Positions 1 to 8,720 of a stretch of 64,000 bases of DNA are shown here, in pieces (position 1 is the stretch's first letter; the number at the start of each line of letters is the position of its first letter). Source of the DNA: an uncultured Methylomonas sp. (GTDB taxonomy: Bacteria > Pseudomonadota > Gammaproteobacteria > Methylococcales > Methylomonadaceae). The stretch spans positions 1 to 64,000 of the forward strand of contig CAKZJE010000032.1 in assembly GCA_936941155.1 (NCBI GenBank), written 5' to 3'. The notes under the pieces are model-generated. The model was given only the letters and a program-made list of their open reading frames with translations, was not told the origin of the DNA and did not search any database. A program made the position numbers and the translations under genes.

Positions 1-79
1 TTTTTCAGCATTTTTCTAATTTTTCAGTGTTTTTTTTCTCTAAGATACCGCTGGTTTTGAATACTTTCACTGTCTCTTT

Positions 80-112
80 AGACCTTCCAGGTTTTTAAAA
101 CCTGGAAGGTCT
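80..112. repeat. 33-bp palindromic repeat, AGACCTTCCAGG family
   Basis: This is a near-perfect inverted repeat with arms AGACCTTCCAGGT and ACCTGGAAGGTCT around an AT-rich centre. The same 33-bp design recurs at 9496-9528 (inside ygiQ), 20092-20124 and 31582-31614. It lies just upstream of the truncated transposase copy. Confidence 0.9.
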
Positions 113-130
113 AGGCTGGGGAGAACAAAT

Positions 131-211
131 ATGACAAAAGAAACGCCGTTAATTAGTGGACATTACTACCATGTTTACAATCGTGGTAATAATGGTGCAA
201 ATCTGTTTTAG
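131..211 (+). pseudogene. truncated N-terminal copy of the REP-associated transposase
   Basis: A 26-codon ORF from ATG 131 to TAG 211 encodes a peptide nearly matching the first 26 residues of the intact transposase at 276. Both share the pattern KETPL-SG-YYH-YNRGNNG-NLF. It breaks off 10 bp before a palindrome (221-253). In the intact gene the same half-palindrome lies internally at 490-504, so an internal deletion between the N-terminus and that site could explain the remnant. It keeps too little to be active. Confidence 0.8.
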
Positions 212-220
212 GGTTGGTTC

Positions 221-253
221 AGGACTGGCAGTCCTTTAAGGACTGCCAGTCCT
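221..253. repeat. 33-bp palindromic repeat, AGGACTGGCAGTCCT family
   Basis: The 15-bp arms AGGACTGGCAGTCCT and AGGACTGCCAGTCCT form a perfect inverted repeat around TTA. Relatives lie at 7783-7815, 11005-11037 and 38045-38077, with a half-unit at 490-504. Its position next to a REP-associated transposase suggests that transposase mobilises this family (inference). Confidence 0.9.
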
Positions 254-275
254 AAGCTCCGATGGTGATGAAAAT

Positions 276-854
276 ATGTTAAAAGAAACTCCTTTATTCA
301 GTGGGCAGTATTACCACATCTATAATCGCGGTAATAATGGCGAAAACCTATTTTTTGAAGAGCGCAATTATCACTACTTCCTAAAACTTTATATTCATTA
401 CATTTACCCAATTGCCGACACTTACGCCTATTGCTTGATGAAAAACCACTTTCATTTGTTGGTGAGGATGAAACCTGAAGCGGTGGCTCAGGACTGGCAG
501 TCCTACTCCCAAGCGTTTTCAAACCTTTTTAGCACCTACACCAAAGCCATTAACAAAGCCTATCATCGTTCAGGCAGCTTATTTGAAAAACCGTTTCACC
601 GCATTCCCGTAAACTCCGACAGCTATTTCATTCAACTCATCAGCTACATCCACCGCAACCCGCAAAAACACGGCTTCACTGATGACTTTCGCACTTACCC
701 TTATTCATTCTATGAAACCATTCAGCAACAAAAACACAGCCGCATTCAAACACAACAAGTTTTAAACTGGTTTGGCAATCTCACCGCATTTGAAGATAAC
801 CATCAGCATGACAATGATGCTGCCATTCAACATTTGATTGCAGAAGATGACTAA
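276..854 (+). CDS. REP-associated tyrosine transposase (RAYT, IS200-like HUH fold)
   Basis: 192 aa. The YHIYNRGNNG start, the HUH metal-binding motif in MKNHFHLLVR (about residues 55-64) and the GSLFEKPFHR block are typical of single-copy RAYT proteins, which cleave and join palindromic REP DNA through a tyrosine. The gene is flanked by palindromes at 221-253 and 859-891. It carries a half-unit of the first family in its own coding sequence (490-504), read as QDWQSY, where most family members have a variable linker. No IS200-type terminal copies were seen, so it looks domesticated. The start is ATG 276, which aligns with the broken copy upstream. Confidence 0.9.
   Translation: MLKETPLFSGQYYHIYNRGNNGENLFFEERNYHYFLKLYIHYIYPIADTYAYCLMKNHFHLLVRMKPEAVAQDWQSYSQAFSNLFSTYTKAINKAYHRSGSLFEKPFHRIPVNSDSYFIQLISYIHRNPQKHGFTDDFRTYPYSFYETIQQQKHSRIQTQQVLNWFGNLTAFEDNHQHDNDAAIQHLIAEDD
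490..504. repeat. half-palindrome inside the transposase gene
   Basis: The 15-bp sequence AGGACTGGCAGTCCT is identical to the left arm of the palindrome at 221-253, and it lies in frame in the transposase coding region. Confidence 0.85.
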
Positions 855-858
855 AAAA

Positions 859-891
859 AGACCTGACAGGTTTTAAAAACCTGTCAGGTCT
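859..891. repeat. 33-bp palindromic repeat, AGACCTGACAGG family
   Basis: Inverted repeat with arms AGACCTGACAGGTT and ACCTGTCAGGTCT directly after the transposase stop. Relatives are at 15370-15401 and, in part, 58688-58713. The hairpin could also act as a transcription end, but no T-run follows. Confidence 0.85.
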
Positions 892-999
892 AACAGTTAT
901 TATTCTACTGACTTAAATCCTATAAACCGAATCCGCTTGAATTTTCCGCCTTGAATCTTTAACCTTAAACATTATTCGCTAATATATCATTCCTGCATC

Positions 1000-2325
1000 A
1001 TGGAAACCCCGCAAGCTTTTGTTACTTGGTTTAGAAACTCCTCCCCCTACATCCACGCGCACCGCAACCGCACTTTTGTCATCAATTTTGGTGGCGAAGC
1101 GGTATTGCTGAATGAATTTGCCCATTTCATTCACGATGTCGCATTGCTGCGCAGCTTAGGAATTCGCCTAGTTTTGGTGTATGGCATTCGCCCACAAATT
1201 GACGCACGTTTGCAAAGAAAACAACTGCAATCTGCTTTCAAAAACAATCTGCGCATCACTGACACGGCAACGCTGGAATGCGTGAAAGAAGCAGCCGGCA
1301 CAGTGCGCGTGGAAATTGAGGCTTTATTATCAATGGGTTTAACCAACTCACCAATGGCAGGAGCAAAAATCAAAGTCGCATCCGGCAATTTTGTCACCGC
1401 CAAACCGCTAGGCGTAATTGAAGGCACGGATTTTTGTCACACCGGCGTGGTGCGGCGCATTGATTATGTCGGAATTCATCAACAACTAGATCAAAACAAC
1501 GTAGTGTTAATTTCACCGTTAGGTTACTCACCCAGCGGCGATATTTTTAACCTAGCGGCTGAAGATGTTGCAACCGAAGTCGCGATTGCGTTGCAAGCGC
1601 AAAAATTGATTTTTCTCACCGAAGAAGATTGTTGCGTGCCTGATAGCGATAAAACCATGCAGCAAATCACCACGCATGAAGCGAAAAGTTTGTTAAAAGA
1701 CTGTCCGCAACTTTCCGCTTATACCTCGCGGATTTTAAATTCTGCTATTCAAAGCTGTGATCGTGGCGTAGAGCGAGTGCATCTGATTAATCGTCGTCAA
1801 GATGGTGCGTTATTGTTAGAACTCTTTACCCGCGACGGCATAGGCACATTGATTAGTTCTGCGGAATTTGAAACTTTGCGTCCTGCTAATTTGGACGATA
1901 TTGGCGGCATTTTAGAATTGATTAAACCGCTGGAGCAGCAAGGAATTTTGGCAAAACGTTCCAGAGAAAAACTGGAAATGGAAATTAACGATTACATTGT
2001 GATTGAGCGTGACGGCTTGATTATCGGCTGCACGGCGTTTCATTTATTAAAAAACCACGACATTGCGGTAATGGCGTGTCTTGCTGTGCATATTGATTAT
2101 CAAAAAGGCGGGCGCGGTCATCGTTTATTTGAATATTTGCTCAACAAAGCCCGCTTGCAAAATCTCAAAAAATTATTTGTGTTAACCACGCAAACCACAC
2201 ATTGGTTTATTGAACGTGGTTTTTTAACTTCCAGCGTAGAAACACTGCCCGACGAGCTAAAAAGCTACTATAATCCACAACGAAATTCAAAAATCCTTTA
2301 TAAAGAACTTTCAAAAATGCTATGA
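1000..2325 (+). CDS. argA: amino-acid N-acetyltransferase (N-acetylglutamate synthase)
   Basis: 441 aa, the usual ArgA length. It acetylates glutamate with acetyl-CoA in the first step of arginine synthesis, in the cytoplasm. The N-terminal two-thirds is an amino-acid-kinase-like fold (FVINFGGEAV near residue 26; VYGIRPQID near 60) that normally senses arginine. The C-terminal part from about residue 290 is a GNAT domain (AVHIDYQKGGRGHRL). The start ATG 1000 matches the family N-terminus ETPQAFVTWFR, though no clear ribosome site precedes it. The stop overlaps the next start as ATGA, so argA and cpdA are probably translationally coupled. Confidence 0.97.
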   Translation: METPQAFVTWFRNSSPYIHAHRNRTFVINFGGEAVLLNEFAHFIHDVALLRSLGIRLVLVYGIRPQIDARLQRKQLQSAFKNNLRITDTATLECVKEAAGTVRVEIEALLSMGLTNSPMAGAKIKVASGNFVTAKPLGVIEGTDFCHTGVVRRIDYVGIHQQLDQNNVVLISPLGYSPSGDIFNLAAEDVATEVAIALQAQKLIFLTEEDCCVPDSDKTMQQITTHEAKSLLKDCPQLSAYTSRILNSAIQSCDRGVERVHLINRRQDGALLLELFTRDGIGTLISSAEFETLRPANLDDIGGILELIKPLEQQGILAKRSREKLEMEINDYIVIERDGLIIGCTAFHLLKNHDIAVMACLAVHIDYQKGGRGHRLFEYLLNKARLQNLKKLFVLTTQTTHWFIERGFLTSSVETLPDELKSYYNPQRNSKILYKELSKML

Positions 2326-3125
2326 CTCATTCTGCAAAGCCAATCTCTATTTTGCAAATTTCTGATTTGCACGTTCTGCCTCATCGCAACGATAAATTGC
2401 TGGGGGTTGCAACTGAATATTACTTTAAGCAGGCTTTGCAACATGCGTTTGAGCAATATCAAGCATTTGATTTAATTTTGGTATCTGGTGATTTGGCGCA
2501 AGATCCGTGTTTAGACAGTTATCAACGTATTTATGAAATTCTGTCGGCGTATCAAACTAAAACCGTGTGTTTGCCGGGCAATCATGATGATTGGGCTTTG
2601 ATGCAAAAGGTTTTAAATGCCGGTTGCGTGAGTTGTGAAAAGCGTTTGTTATGCGGTGAATGGCAATTAATTAATCTCAATAGCCAAAAATTAACCGATC
2701 CCGGCGGTTATTTGCAGCAAACCGAGTTAGATTTTTTAGTTGAAAGTTTATCCTCAGAACCAGAACGCCCCACCCTTATTGCTGTTCACCATAATTGCAC
2801 TCCCAGTTATAGTGCATGGCTTGACACGATGATTATCAGCAATGCTCCCGATTTTTTTGCTATTTTGAAAAACTACCCGCAAGTGAAAGCCATTACTACA
2901 GGTCATATTCATCAATTATTAGAAACCCAACATCAGGGGATTTTTATTTTCGGTGTGCCCTCGACTTGTTTTCAATTTAAACCCAATTGCAAAGATTTCA
3001 CTTTAGATACGATTGCACCGGGTTATCGCGTGTTACAACTTTATCCCGATGGGCAAATGACCACGCAAGTGCATCGTTTGCCTTTTGCAATAGCTGAATT
3101 GCATACTGATTCTGCTGGCTATTAA
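2322..3125 (+). CDS. cpdA: 3',5'-cyclic-AMP phosphodiesterase, CpdA-like
   Basis: 267 aa calcineurin-like metallophosphoesterase that hydrolyses cAMP in the cytoplasm. The metal-binding blocks are visible in order: ISDLHV (residues 13-18), SGDLAQD (55-61), GNHDDW (86-91), VHHN and TGHIHQ. This set and the length match the CpdA/Icc family. The start overlaps argA by 4 bp. A related class III phosphodiesterase is possible, but CpdA is the best fit. Confidence 0.9.
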   Translation: MTHSAKPISILQISDLHVLPHRNDKLLGVATEYYFKQALQHAFEQYQAFDLILVSGDLAQDPCLDSYQRIYEILSAYQTKTVCLPGNHDDWALMQKVLNAGCVSCEKRLLCGEWQLINLNSQKLTDPGGYLQQTELDFLVESLSSEPERPTLIAVHHNCTPSYSAWLDTMIISNAPDFFAILKNYPQVKAITTGHIHQLLETQHQGIFIFGVPSTCFQFKPNCKDFTLDTIAPGYRVLQLYPDGQMTTQVHRLPFAIAELHTDSAGY

Positions 3126-3261
3126 TGTAAACTTTCTGTCTGTGTAGCAGTCACTCATACGACTGTATATCAAAACATCATCTACAAAGCCCATTTGCTA
3201 CCACAAGCGATGTGCACAGCTTGCTTTTATATTCAACTATCACATTAAGAGAATTCTATAC

Positions 3262-4392
3262 ATGAGTTATGAGTCAATAGACCAATTACAAAAGGCATTA
3301 ACAGAAGAGGTATTTCATTACGCAAAAGACTCAAAAAAAGCAGCAGGAAGAGCTTTAGGCACAATTGTAGAAATTATTACTTTTTATCTTTTAGAATCAT
3401 GGGGTTTCAATAAATATATTTCTATTGAACGCGCACTCGCTGAATATGGAAACTTAGATATTAGTCATAATGTTGAATATTCATTGCACCCTGTAATTGG
3501 TGAATATTCTATACAATTACCTTTTAATAACACCTCAATCACATCCTCTAAAGTCTTAAAACAACTTACTCAAATTGATAATATTGTTAAAAAAAATAGT
3601 CTTTTAATTTCAAATGATAAAATTTTAAGAAATAGCTGCATGATTGGCAGCAAAGAAAATACTCTTTTTATTGCCTCAATTGAGAAAGATAATTCTACAT
3701 CGCTCGATATTGCTGTTTATCAACAACAATCCCATCCATTTGCAATGTTTGAATGTAAACGAGTTGGTGTAGAAGAAGGCATGAAAAAAGGCCCTCAAAC
3801 TATTGAAAAGGCTAAGCAAGGAGCTTATGTTGCAAAGTCGGTTTCCTCTTTACAAAAAGTCAGGCTTGATAGTGGTGAGTTGTATGGAATTATCTATGAC
3901 AAAAACAATCAGCCTTACTCAAAACCTTATACAGAACTCCTTGAGGAGGTTATTAATTCAACTGACGCAAGCTTATTAAAAAAATTCATTCTTACAGTCG
4001 GTGTAGTTAGTAATCATGGCAATTGGTTTACCGCGCAAGACCATAATAAAGAATTAAAAGTATTAGCGCAGTCTTATGATTGGCTTATTTTTTTAACTGA
4101 TGCTGGTTTAGCACAATTCATTACCGATGTTATCTTATCTCCCATAGAAAAATACTCCCCAATAAAAGCTGCTTTTTTATCTAGCTATACTGCTGATAAA
4201 AGAAAAAACTCATTTACAAAAGTACAAATGCAATATGACGCGCATTGTGCTTTGTTGGATTACTTTTCCAGTCATGCAGCAAAAATTGAAACATGGTTTA
4301 ACGTGATTTCCCCTTATGACGTTGATATAAGCCGTTTAAAAGGTGAAATTGATATGTTGTCTAAGAAAAATTGGCAGGAGATTAGAAAATGA
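3262..4392 (+). CDS. putative type II restriction endonuclease (PD-(D/E)XK)
   Basis: 376 aa; I do not recognise a named enzyme. A PD-(D/E)XK-like active site is visible as D149 with E164-C-K166 (FAMFECKRVG), on predicted beta strands. The gene overlaps the downstream DNA adenine methyltransferase by 4 bp (ATGA), the usual arrangement of a restriction-modification pair. The coding sequence is richer in A and T than argA or ubiG on either side, consistent with horizontal gain. The ATG at 3262 follows an AAGAG site. Function is inferred from motif and partner only. Confidence 0.7.
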   Translation: MSYESIDQLQKALTEEVFHYAKDSKKAAGRALGTIVEIITFYLLESWGFNKYISIERALAEYGNLDISHNVEYSLHPVIGEYSIQLPFNNTSITSSKVLKQLTQIDNIVKKNSLLISNDKILRNSCMIGSKENTLFIASIEKDNSTSLDIAVYQQQSHPFAMFECKRVGVEEGMKKGPQTIEKAKQGAYVAKSVSSLQKVRLDSGELYGIIYDKNNQPYSKPYTELLEEVINSTDASLLKKFILTVGVVSNHGNWFTAQDHNKELKVLAQSYDWLIFLTDAGLAQFITDVILSPIEKYSPIKAAFLSSYTADKRKNSFTKVQMQYDAHCALLDYFSSHAAKIETWFNVISPYDVDISRLKGEIDMLSKKNWQEIRK

Positions 4393-4973
4393 CCGCAGGC
4401 AGAACCATTAATACCCAAAGTCAACATTGGGGAACACCAAAAATTTATGTTGATGCGGTTAAAAAGGTATTTGGCGGCACAATTGACTTAGACCCTTGTT
4501 CAAATGAGTTTTCAATTGTTAAGGCAACCACAGAATATCGCCTTCCCAAGCAAGACGGGCTTTATGACTCGTGGAACTTTCAAACTATTTATGTCAATCC
4601 GCCTTATGGACTTGATAAATCACGCGGCACATCTATTAAACAATGGTTAGCACGTTGCTACGATGCGTATAAAACCTATCATTCACAAGTTATTGCACTA
4701 GTACCTGTGGCAACAAATACCGGCCACTGGAAAAACTTTGTGTTTGGCAAAGCGCAAGCCATCTGCTTTTTATATGACACGCGCTTGAAGTTTTTAGAAA
4801 ATGGCGAAGATGCTGGCAAAGGCGCACCGATGTCATGCGCCATGATTTATTGGGGAGAAAACTATCAAGTTTTTTACGATGTTTTTATCGCTCATGGCGC
4901 AGTTGTTGATATTAGACCACTTAAAAATCAAACAATTGGCAAAGAAAAAAAGAGCCTACAGCTCACCTTATAA
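4389..4973 (+). CDS. DNA N-6-adenine methyltransferase, phage Dam type
   Basis: 194 aa. The sequence follows the phage-type Dam family: WGTPKIYVDAV, DLDPCSNE (33-40), the catalytic NPPYG motif at 70-74, then WLARCYDAY and MIYWG. It transfers a methyl group from S-adenosylmethionine to adenine in a short site that cannot be read from sequence alone. It is coupled to the upstream endonuclease candidate, so its likely role is to protect host DNA. Many homologues are prophage orphans, but no phage genes lie nearby. Confidence 0.88.
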   Translation: MTAGRTINTQSQHWGTPKIYVDAVKKVFGGTIDLDPCSNEFSIVKATTEYRLPKQDGLYDSWNFQTIYVNPPYGLDKSRGTSIKQWLARCYDAYKTYHSQVIALVPVATNTGHWKNFVFGKAQAICFLYDTRLKFLENGEDAGKGAPMSCAMIYWGENYQVFYDVFIAHGAVVDIRPLKNQTIGKEKKSLQLTL

Positions 4974-5050
4974 AGCCTGTTTTGCAGGCAACAAATGACT
5001 AATAACCTACTAATATAGTAAACTATCCACACTTTATCGAGTGCACCATT

Positions 5051-5758
5051 ATGACCGCAACAAATAACGTCCACGCCCACGAAATTCACAAATTTGGCTC
5101 ACAAGCTGAACGCTGGTGGGATTTGCAAGGCGAATTTAAAACCCTGCATGATATTAACCCGTTACGCATTGATTTTATTAAACAATATGCGCAACTTGAC
5201 GGAATGCGCGTGGTCGATGTCGGGTGTGGCGGCGGTATTTTAACGGAATGTTTAGCGCAAAATGGCGCGGATGCGTTTGGGATTGATTTAAGTGAAGATT
5301 TAATTGATGTTGCAGATTTGCATGGTTTAGAAACCGGCATTCAAGCGCATTATCAAAAAATTAGTGCCGAACAATTGGCAGAAGAACAACCGGAAAGTTT
5401 TGATCATGTCACTTGCATGGAAATGTTGGAACACGTTCCAGACCCCGGTTCAATCATTGCCGCGTGTGCAAAAATGGTTAAACCCGGCGGCATGGTGTTT
5501 TTCTCAACCTTAAACCGCAAACCCAAAGCGTATTTGTTATCCATTGTGGCGGCAGAATATTTGTTAAAAATGTTACCGAAAGGCACTCACGATTATAAAA
5601 CCTTTATAAAACCCTCTGAATTAAGCCAATCAGCGCGTGCGTCTGGCTTGCAATTACAAGGGATGGTCGGGATTGAATACAACCCGTTCAGCAAACAATT
5701 TAGTTTAGGCAAAGATATTGATGTGAATTACATTGCCGCCTTCAAGCGTGTTCAATAA
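5051..5758 (+). CDS. ubiG: ubiquinone biosynthesis O-methyltransferase UbiG
   Basis: 235 aa. It carries out both O-methylations of the ubiquinone head group with SAM. The N-terminal HEIHKFGSQAERWWD and PLR stretches, the SAM loop VVDVGCGGGILTE (about 55-67) and CMEMLEHVPDP are diagnostic of UbiG. gph starts two bases after the stop and yciK follows, a gammaproteobacterial gene order, so the three probably share a transcript. Confidence 0.96.
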   Translation: MTATNNVHAHEIHKFGSQAERWWDLQGEFKTLHDINPLRIDFIKQYAQLDGMRVVDVGCGGGILTECLAQNGADAFGIDLSEDLIDVADLHGLETGIQAHYQKISAEQLAEEQPESFDHVTCMEMLEHVPDPGSIIAACAKMVKPGGMVFFSTLNRKPKAYLLSIVAAEYLLKMLPKGTHDYKTFIKPSELSQSARASGLQLQGMVGIEYNPFSKQFSLGKDIDVNYIAAFKRVQ

Positions 5759-5760
5759 TC

Positions 5761-6441
5761 ATGGCGAATCTTGATTTTACCTTAACCTGCGTTTTGTTTG
5801 ATTTAGATGGCACATTGGTCGACACCGCGCCCGATTTAATTGCTTGCTTAAATCTGGCGTTAGAACAACACGGTTTTGCGCAAGCGGCGTATTCAACAGT
5901 ACGCCCGTTTATTTCATTTGGTGCGGAAGCCATGATTAAACACAGCAGTGCTGCCGACGCGCTTGAAGATCATCCAGCGATTTTGGAAACCATGCTCAAT
6001 CATTATGAACATAATATTGTGGAGCACGGTGGTTTTTTCGCGGGCATGATAGAAACATTGGAAGATATAGAAGCGCGTGGTTTGAAATGGGGCATTATCA
6101 CCAATAAACGCGAGCGTTTTACCCATCCTTTGACAAAAGCGTTGAATTTAACGGAACGCGCCGCCTGCATTATCAGTGGCGATACCACGAACAATAGCAA
6201 ACCGCATCCTGAACCGATGTGGGAAGCGTGCAGACGCGCAGGTGTGCAACCGGAAAACTGTGTTTATATTGGTGATGCCAAACATGACATCACAGCTGGC
6301 AAAAATGCGAAGATGAAAACCTTAGCGGCGGTGTACGGGTATTTAACCGACGATGACCAACCCGAACAATGGGGCGCGGATGCCTTAGTGACATCACCCG
6401 CACACATCAGTGCTTGGATAGAGAGTGTTTTATGTTGCTGA
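5761..6441 (+). CDS. gph: phosphoglycolate phosphatase, HAD family
   Basis: 226 aa. HAD motif I is LFDLDGTLVDTAPD with nucleophile Asp near residue 15. Motif II/III is visible as IITNKRERF and SKPHPEP, and motif IV as YIGDAKHDITAG. The product removes 2-phosphoglycolate formed during DNA end repair. It lies two bases behind ubiG and overlaps yciK by 10 bp. The HAD-IA class is certain. The exact substrate is taken from the conserved ubiG-gph context. Confidence 0.9.
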   Translation: MANLDFTLTCVLFDLDGTLVDTAPDLIACLNLALEQHGFAQAAYSTVRPFISFGAEAMIKHSSAADALEDHPAILETMLNHYEHNIVEHGGFFAGMIETLEDIEARGLKWGIITNKRERFTHPLTKALNLTERAACIISGDTTNNSKPHPEPMWEACRRAGVQPENCVYIGDAKHDITAGKNAKMKTLAAVYGYLTDDDQPEQWGADALVTSPAHISAWIESVLCC

Positions 6442-7163
6442 AAGATAAGATTATTTTAATTACAGGTGCAGGCGGTGGCTTAGGCAGTACCGCAGCCTTA
6501 GCGTTAGCCGAGCAAGGTGCACATATTATTTTGCTGGATAAAATCATTCCAAAATTAGAAAAAACTTACGATGCGATTGTTGAAACAGGTGCACCCACGC
6601 CAGTGATGTATCCGTTTGATTTGGCAGGCGCAAGTGAAGTGGAATATGAAGAACTTGCCAGCGTGATTGCAGCAAAATATGGCGCATTACACGGTTTATT
6701 ACATTCTGCTTTGGAATTTAGTCATTTTTCGCCCTTGTCTGCGCACAGCACCAAAAACTGGGGCAACGCGCTGAATGTAAATCTTAACGCACCGTTTTTA
6801 TTAACGCGGGTGCTGTTGCCCGTGCTGCAAGCCAGCGACCATGCAGCGATTGTTTTTACTTCCGATTCCTCAGCTCGCCAAGGAAAAGCCTATTCCGGCG
6901 CGTATGGCGTGTCTAAAATTGCATTGGAAGGCTTGGCAAAAATTTTGGCAGACGAATTAGAATCTGCTGGAAAAATTCGGGTGAATACTTTAGTGCCCGG
7001 CGCAGTTGATTCGCCGTTTCGCAAAAAAGCGTATCCCGGTGAAGATAAAACCGCTTTACCCGCAATGTCTAGCTTAAACCCTATTTACACTTATTTATTC
7101 AGCGACGAAAGCCTTGGCATCACAGGTCAAGTTATTGACGCACAAACCTTTAACCCTTGTTAA
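6432..7163 (+). CDS. yciK: short-chain dehydrogenase/reductase, YciK-like
   Basis: 243 aa from ATG 6432. An upstream in-frame ATG at 6369 would add 21 residues lying wholly inside gph and unlike the family. The Rossmann loop TGAGGGLG, the NVNLNAPFLL stretch and the SDR catalytic Ser/Tyr/Lys region (TSDSSARQGK-AYSGAYGVSK) are clear. YciK-type SDRs commonly follow ubiG-gph in gammaproteobacteria. The substrate is unknown. Confidence 0.87.
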   Translation: MLLKDKIILITGAGGGLGSTAALALAEQGAHIILLDKIIPKLEKTYDAIVETGAPTPVMYPFDLAGASEVEYEELASVIAAKYGALHGLLHSALEFSHFSPLSAHSTKNWGNALNVNLNAPFLLTRVLLPVLQASDHAAIVFTSDSSARQGKAYSGAYGVSKIALEGLAKILADELESAGKIRVNTLVPGAVDSPFRKKAYPGEDKTALPAMSSLNPIYTYLFSDESLGITGQVIDAQTFNPC

Positions 7164-7169
7164 GAAATC

Positions 7170-7721
7170 ATGTCCGCACAAAGAGAAACCGTTTTTTTAA
7201 CCCGCGATGTGAATGTTGTCACTATTCCAGACGGCAATCATGGCACGTTAAGCAAAGACAGTGAAGTCACTATTCATCAAGCCTTAGGCACAAATTACAC
7301 CGTTGTCACCGAACATGGACACATGGTGCGGATTGCCGGAGTTGATGCCGATGCCATAGGGAAAGAGTCACATGAGCTGCATACTTTGGTGGTGGAAACG
7401 GATGCAAAGGCAGTTGAACAAAATTGCTGGGAAGTGATGAAAACGGTGTATGACCCTGAAATTCCAGTGAATATTGTCGATTTAGGTTTGGTTTATCATT
7501 GTCGCGTTACGCCCATTGATGAAGGCAAAAATAATGTGCATGTGATGATGACCTTGACTGCGCCGGGCTGTGGCATGGGGCCAGTCTTGCAAAATGATGT
7601 TGAAAGATCCATTCGTGCATTGCCGGGTGTGGAATCAGTGAATGTGGAAGTGGTTTTAGACCCACCTTGGGGACGCGAAATGATGTCAGAAGTGGCGCAG
7701 GTGCAATTAGGATTGTTTTAA
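7170..7721 (+). CDS. sufT: Fe-S cluster assembly protein SufT (DUF59/MIP18)
   Basis: 183 aa. The C-terminal half holds the DUF59 core: VYDPEIPVNIVDLGLVY, then LTAPGCGMGP with the reactive cysteine, and LDPPWGREMMS. The N-terminal extension (RETVFLTRDVNVVTIPDG) marks the SufT type involved in Fe-S cluster maturation. It starts 6 bp after yciK and is probably the last gene of the ubiG operon. No other suf genes are in the window. Confidence 0.9.
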   Translation: MSAQRETVFLTRDVNVVTIPDGNHGTLSKDSEVTIHQALGTNYTVVTEHGHMVRIAGVDADAIGKESHELHTLVVETDAKAVEQNCWEVMKTVYDPEIPVNIVDLGLVYHCRVTPIDEGKNNVHVMMTLTAPGCGMGPVLQNDVERSIRALPGVESVNVEVVLDPPWGREMMSEVAQVQLGLF

Positions 7722-7782
7722 GCTGAAAAAAACAGCACGACGCAATTTCTCATTGATTCGTTCATCAGAAAAACTGCTAGCT

Positions 7783-7815
7783 ACGACTGCCAGTCCTCAA
7801 AGGACTGGCAGTCGT
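7783..7815. repeat. 33-bp palindromic repeat, CGACTGCCAGTCCT family
   Basis: Perfect inverted repeat ACGACTGCCAGTCCT, CAA, AGGACTGGCAGTCGT between sufT and the next gene. It has the same length and core as 11005-11037 and 38045-38077. Its hairpin may help end sufT transcripts, although only a CGTTCCCCCC tract follows. Confidence 0.9.
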
Positions 7816-7916
7816 TCCCCCCCCTGACAACTTTTCATACTCAGGTATTTTATCCCCCTGCTTTTTTCCGCTTGAAAAACAAACCTCACTTTTCCCCAGC
7901 CTCACGCAAGAGTTTT

Positions 7917-8720
7917 ATGTATAAATACAGTGGACTTGTCATTCACCAAAGTCACGACGATGACGGCATTATTGAAGTCGTTGATAACGCTGGAATTCGC
8001 GCCCTGCATTTTGGCTCTGAAGCCAGACAAAGCACCATGTCACTTGCTGAACCGGATAAATTGCTCTCGCTGTACGCCCGCACCATGATGGCATGGCTAT
8101 TATTCAAAGAACACAGCGACAATTTATTGATGATAGGTTTAGGCGGCGGCGTGTTGCCAAAATACTTTTTGCATCATTTTCCTAACACACAAGTTAAAGT
8201 GATTGAATATAGGCGCGGCGTGGTCAAAATTGCGCACAGTTATTTTGGCTTGCCTCTGAGTCCACGTTTGAAAATTAAAGTGGAAGATGCCGCAATTTAT
8301 ATGCGCCGACAAAGCGTAAAACATTCGGCACAACATGATTTGATTTTAGTCGATGCGTTTGACCACGAAGGCATGGCGGATGCCGTGATTCATGCGGCTT
8401 TTTTTGATAGCTGCAAAACCTTATTAACCGATGACGGCATTCTGGTGATGAATTTATGGGGTTCAAACAAAGCGTTATTCGGTCAAATTGCATGGAATTT
8501 ACAACAAGTTTTTGCTGAAAATTTGTTATTTCTGCCGGTGCGTGGGCGTGGCAACGTTATCGGTTTTGCCTTTAACGAAAAATTTTCCAAGCTCAGCTTA
8601 AAAGAGCTTAAAATCAAAGCATTAGAGCTAGAAAAAACCTATCAGCTTGAATTTTCTGATTTTGTCTCTGAATTAAAAAAACACAATCCCAACACTTTTC
8701 ATCGAATCATAAAAACATAA
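7917..8720 (+). CDS. spermidine synthase-like methyltransferase-fold protein
   Basis: 267 aa from ATG 7917, which has CAAGAG upstream. A TTG at 7872 would add 15 residues with no ribosome site. The SAM/dcSAM loop [13 protein letters not shown] and the [11 protein letters not shown] acidic block match SpeE-like proteins. Conserved polyamine-site residues of true spermidine synthases are not obvious, so the aminopropyl acceptor is uncertain. The stop shares one base with the ygiQ start, suggesting co-transcription. Confidence 0.8.
   Translation: MYKYSGLVIHQSHDDDGIIEVVDNAGIRALHFGSEARQSTMSLAEPDKLLSLYARTMMAWLLFKEHSDNLLMIGLGGGVLPKYFLHHFPNTQVKVIEYRRGVVKIAHSYFGLPLSPRLKIKVEDAAIYMRRQSVKHSAQHDLILVDAFDHEGMADAVIHAAFFDSCKTLLTDDGILVMNLWGSNKALFGQIAWNLQQVFAENLLFLPVRGRGNVIGFAFNEKFSKLSLKELKIKALELEKTYQLEFSDFVSELKKHNPNTFHRIIKT

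Noticed and set aside
3262-4973. Prophage fragment
   Set aside because: A phage-type Dam methylase alone is not enough; no integrase, structural or lysis genes are adjacent.
6369-6431. Upstream start for yciK
   Set aside because: The added residues come from the gph coding region in another frame and precede the conserved SDR start.
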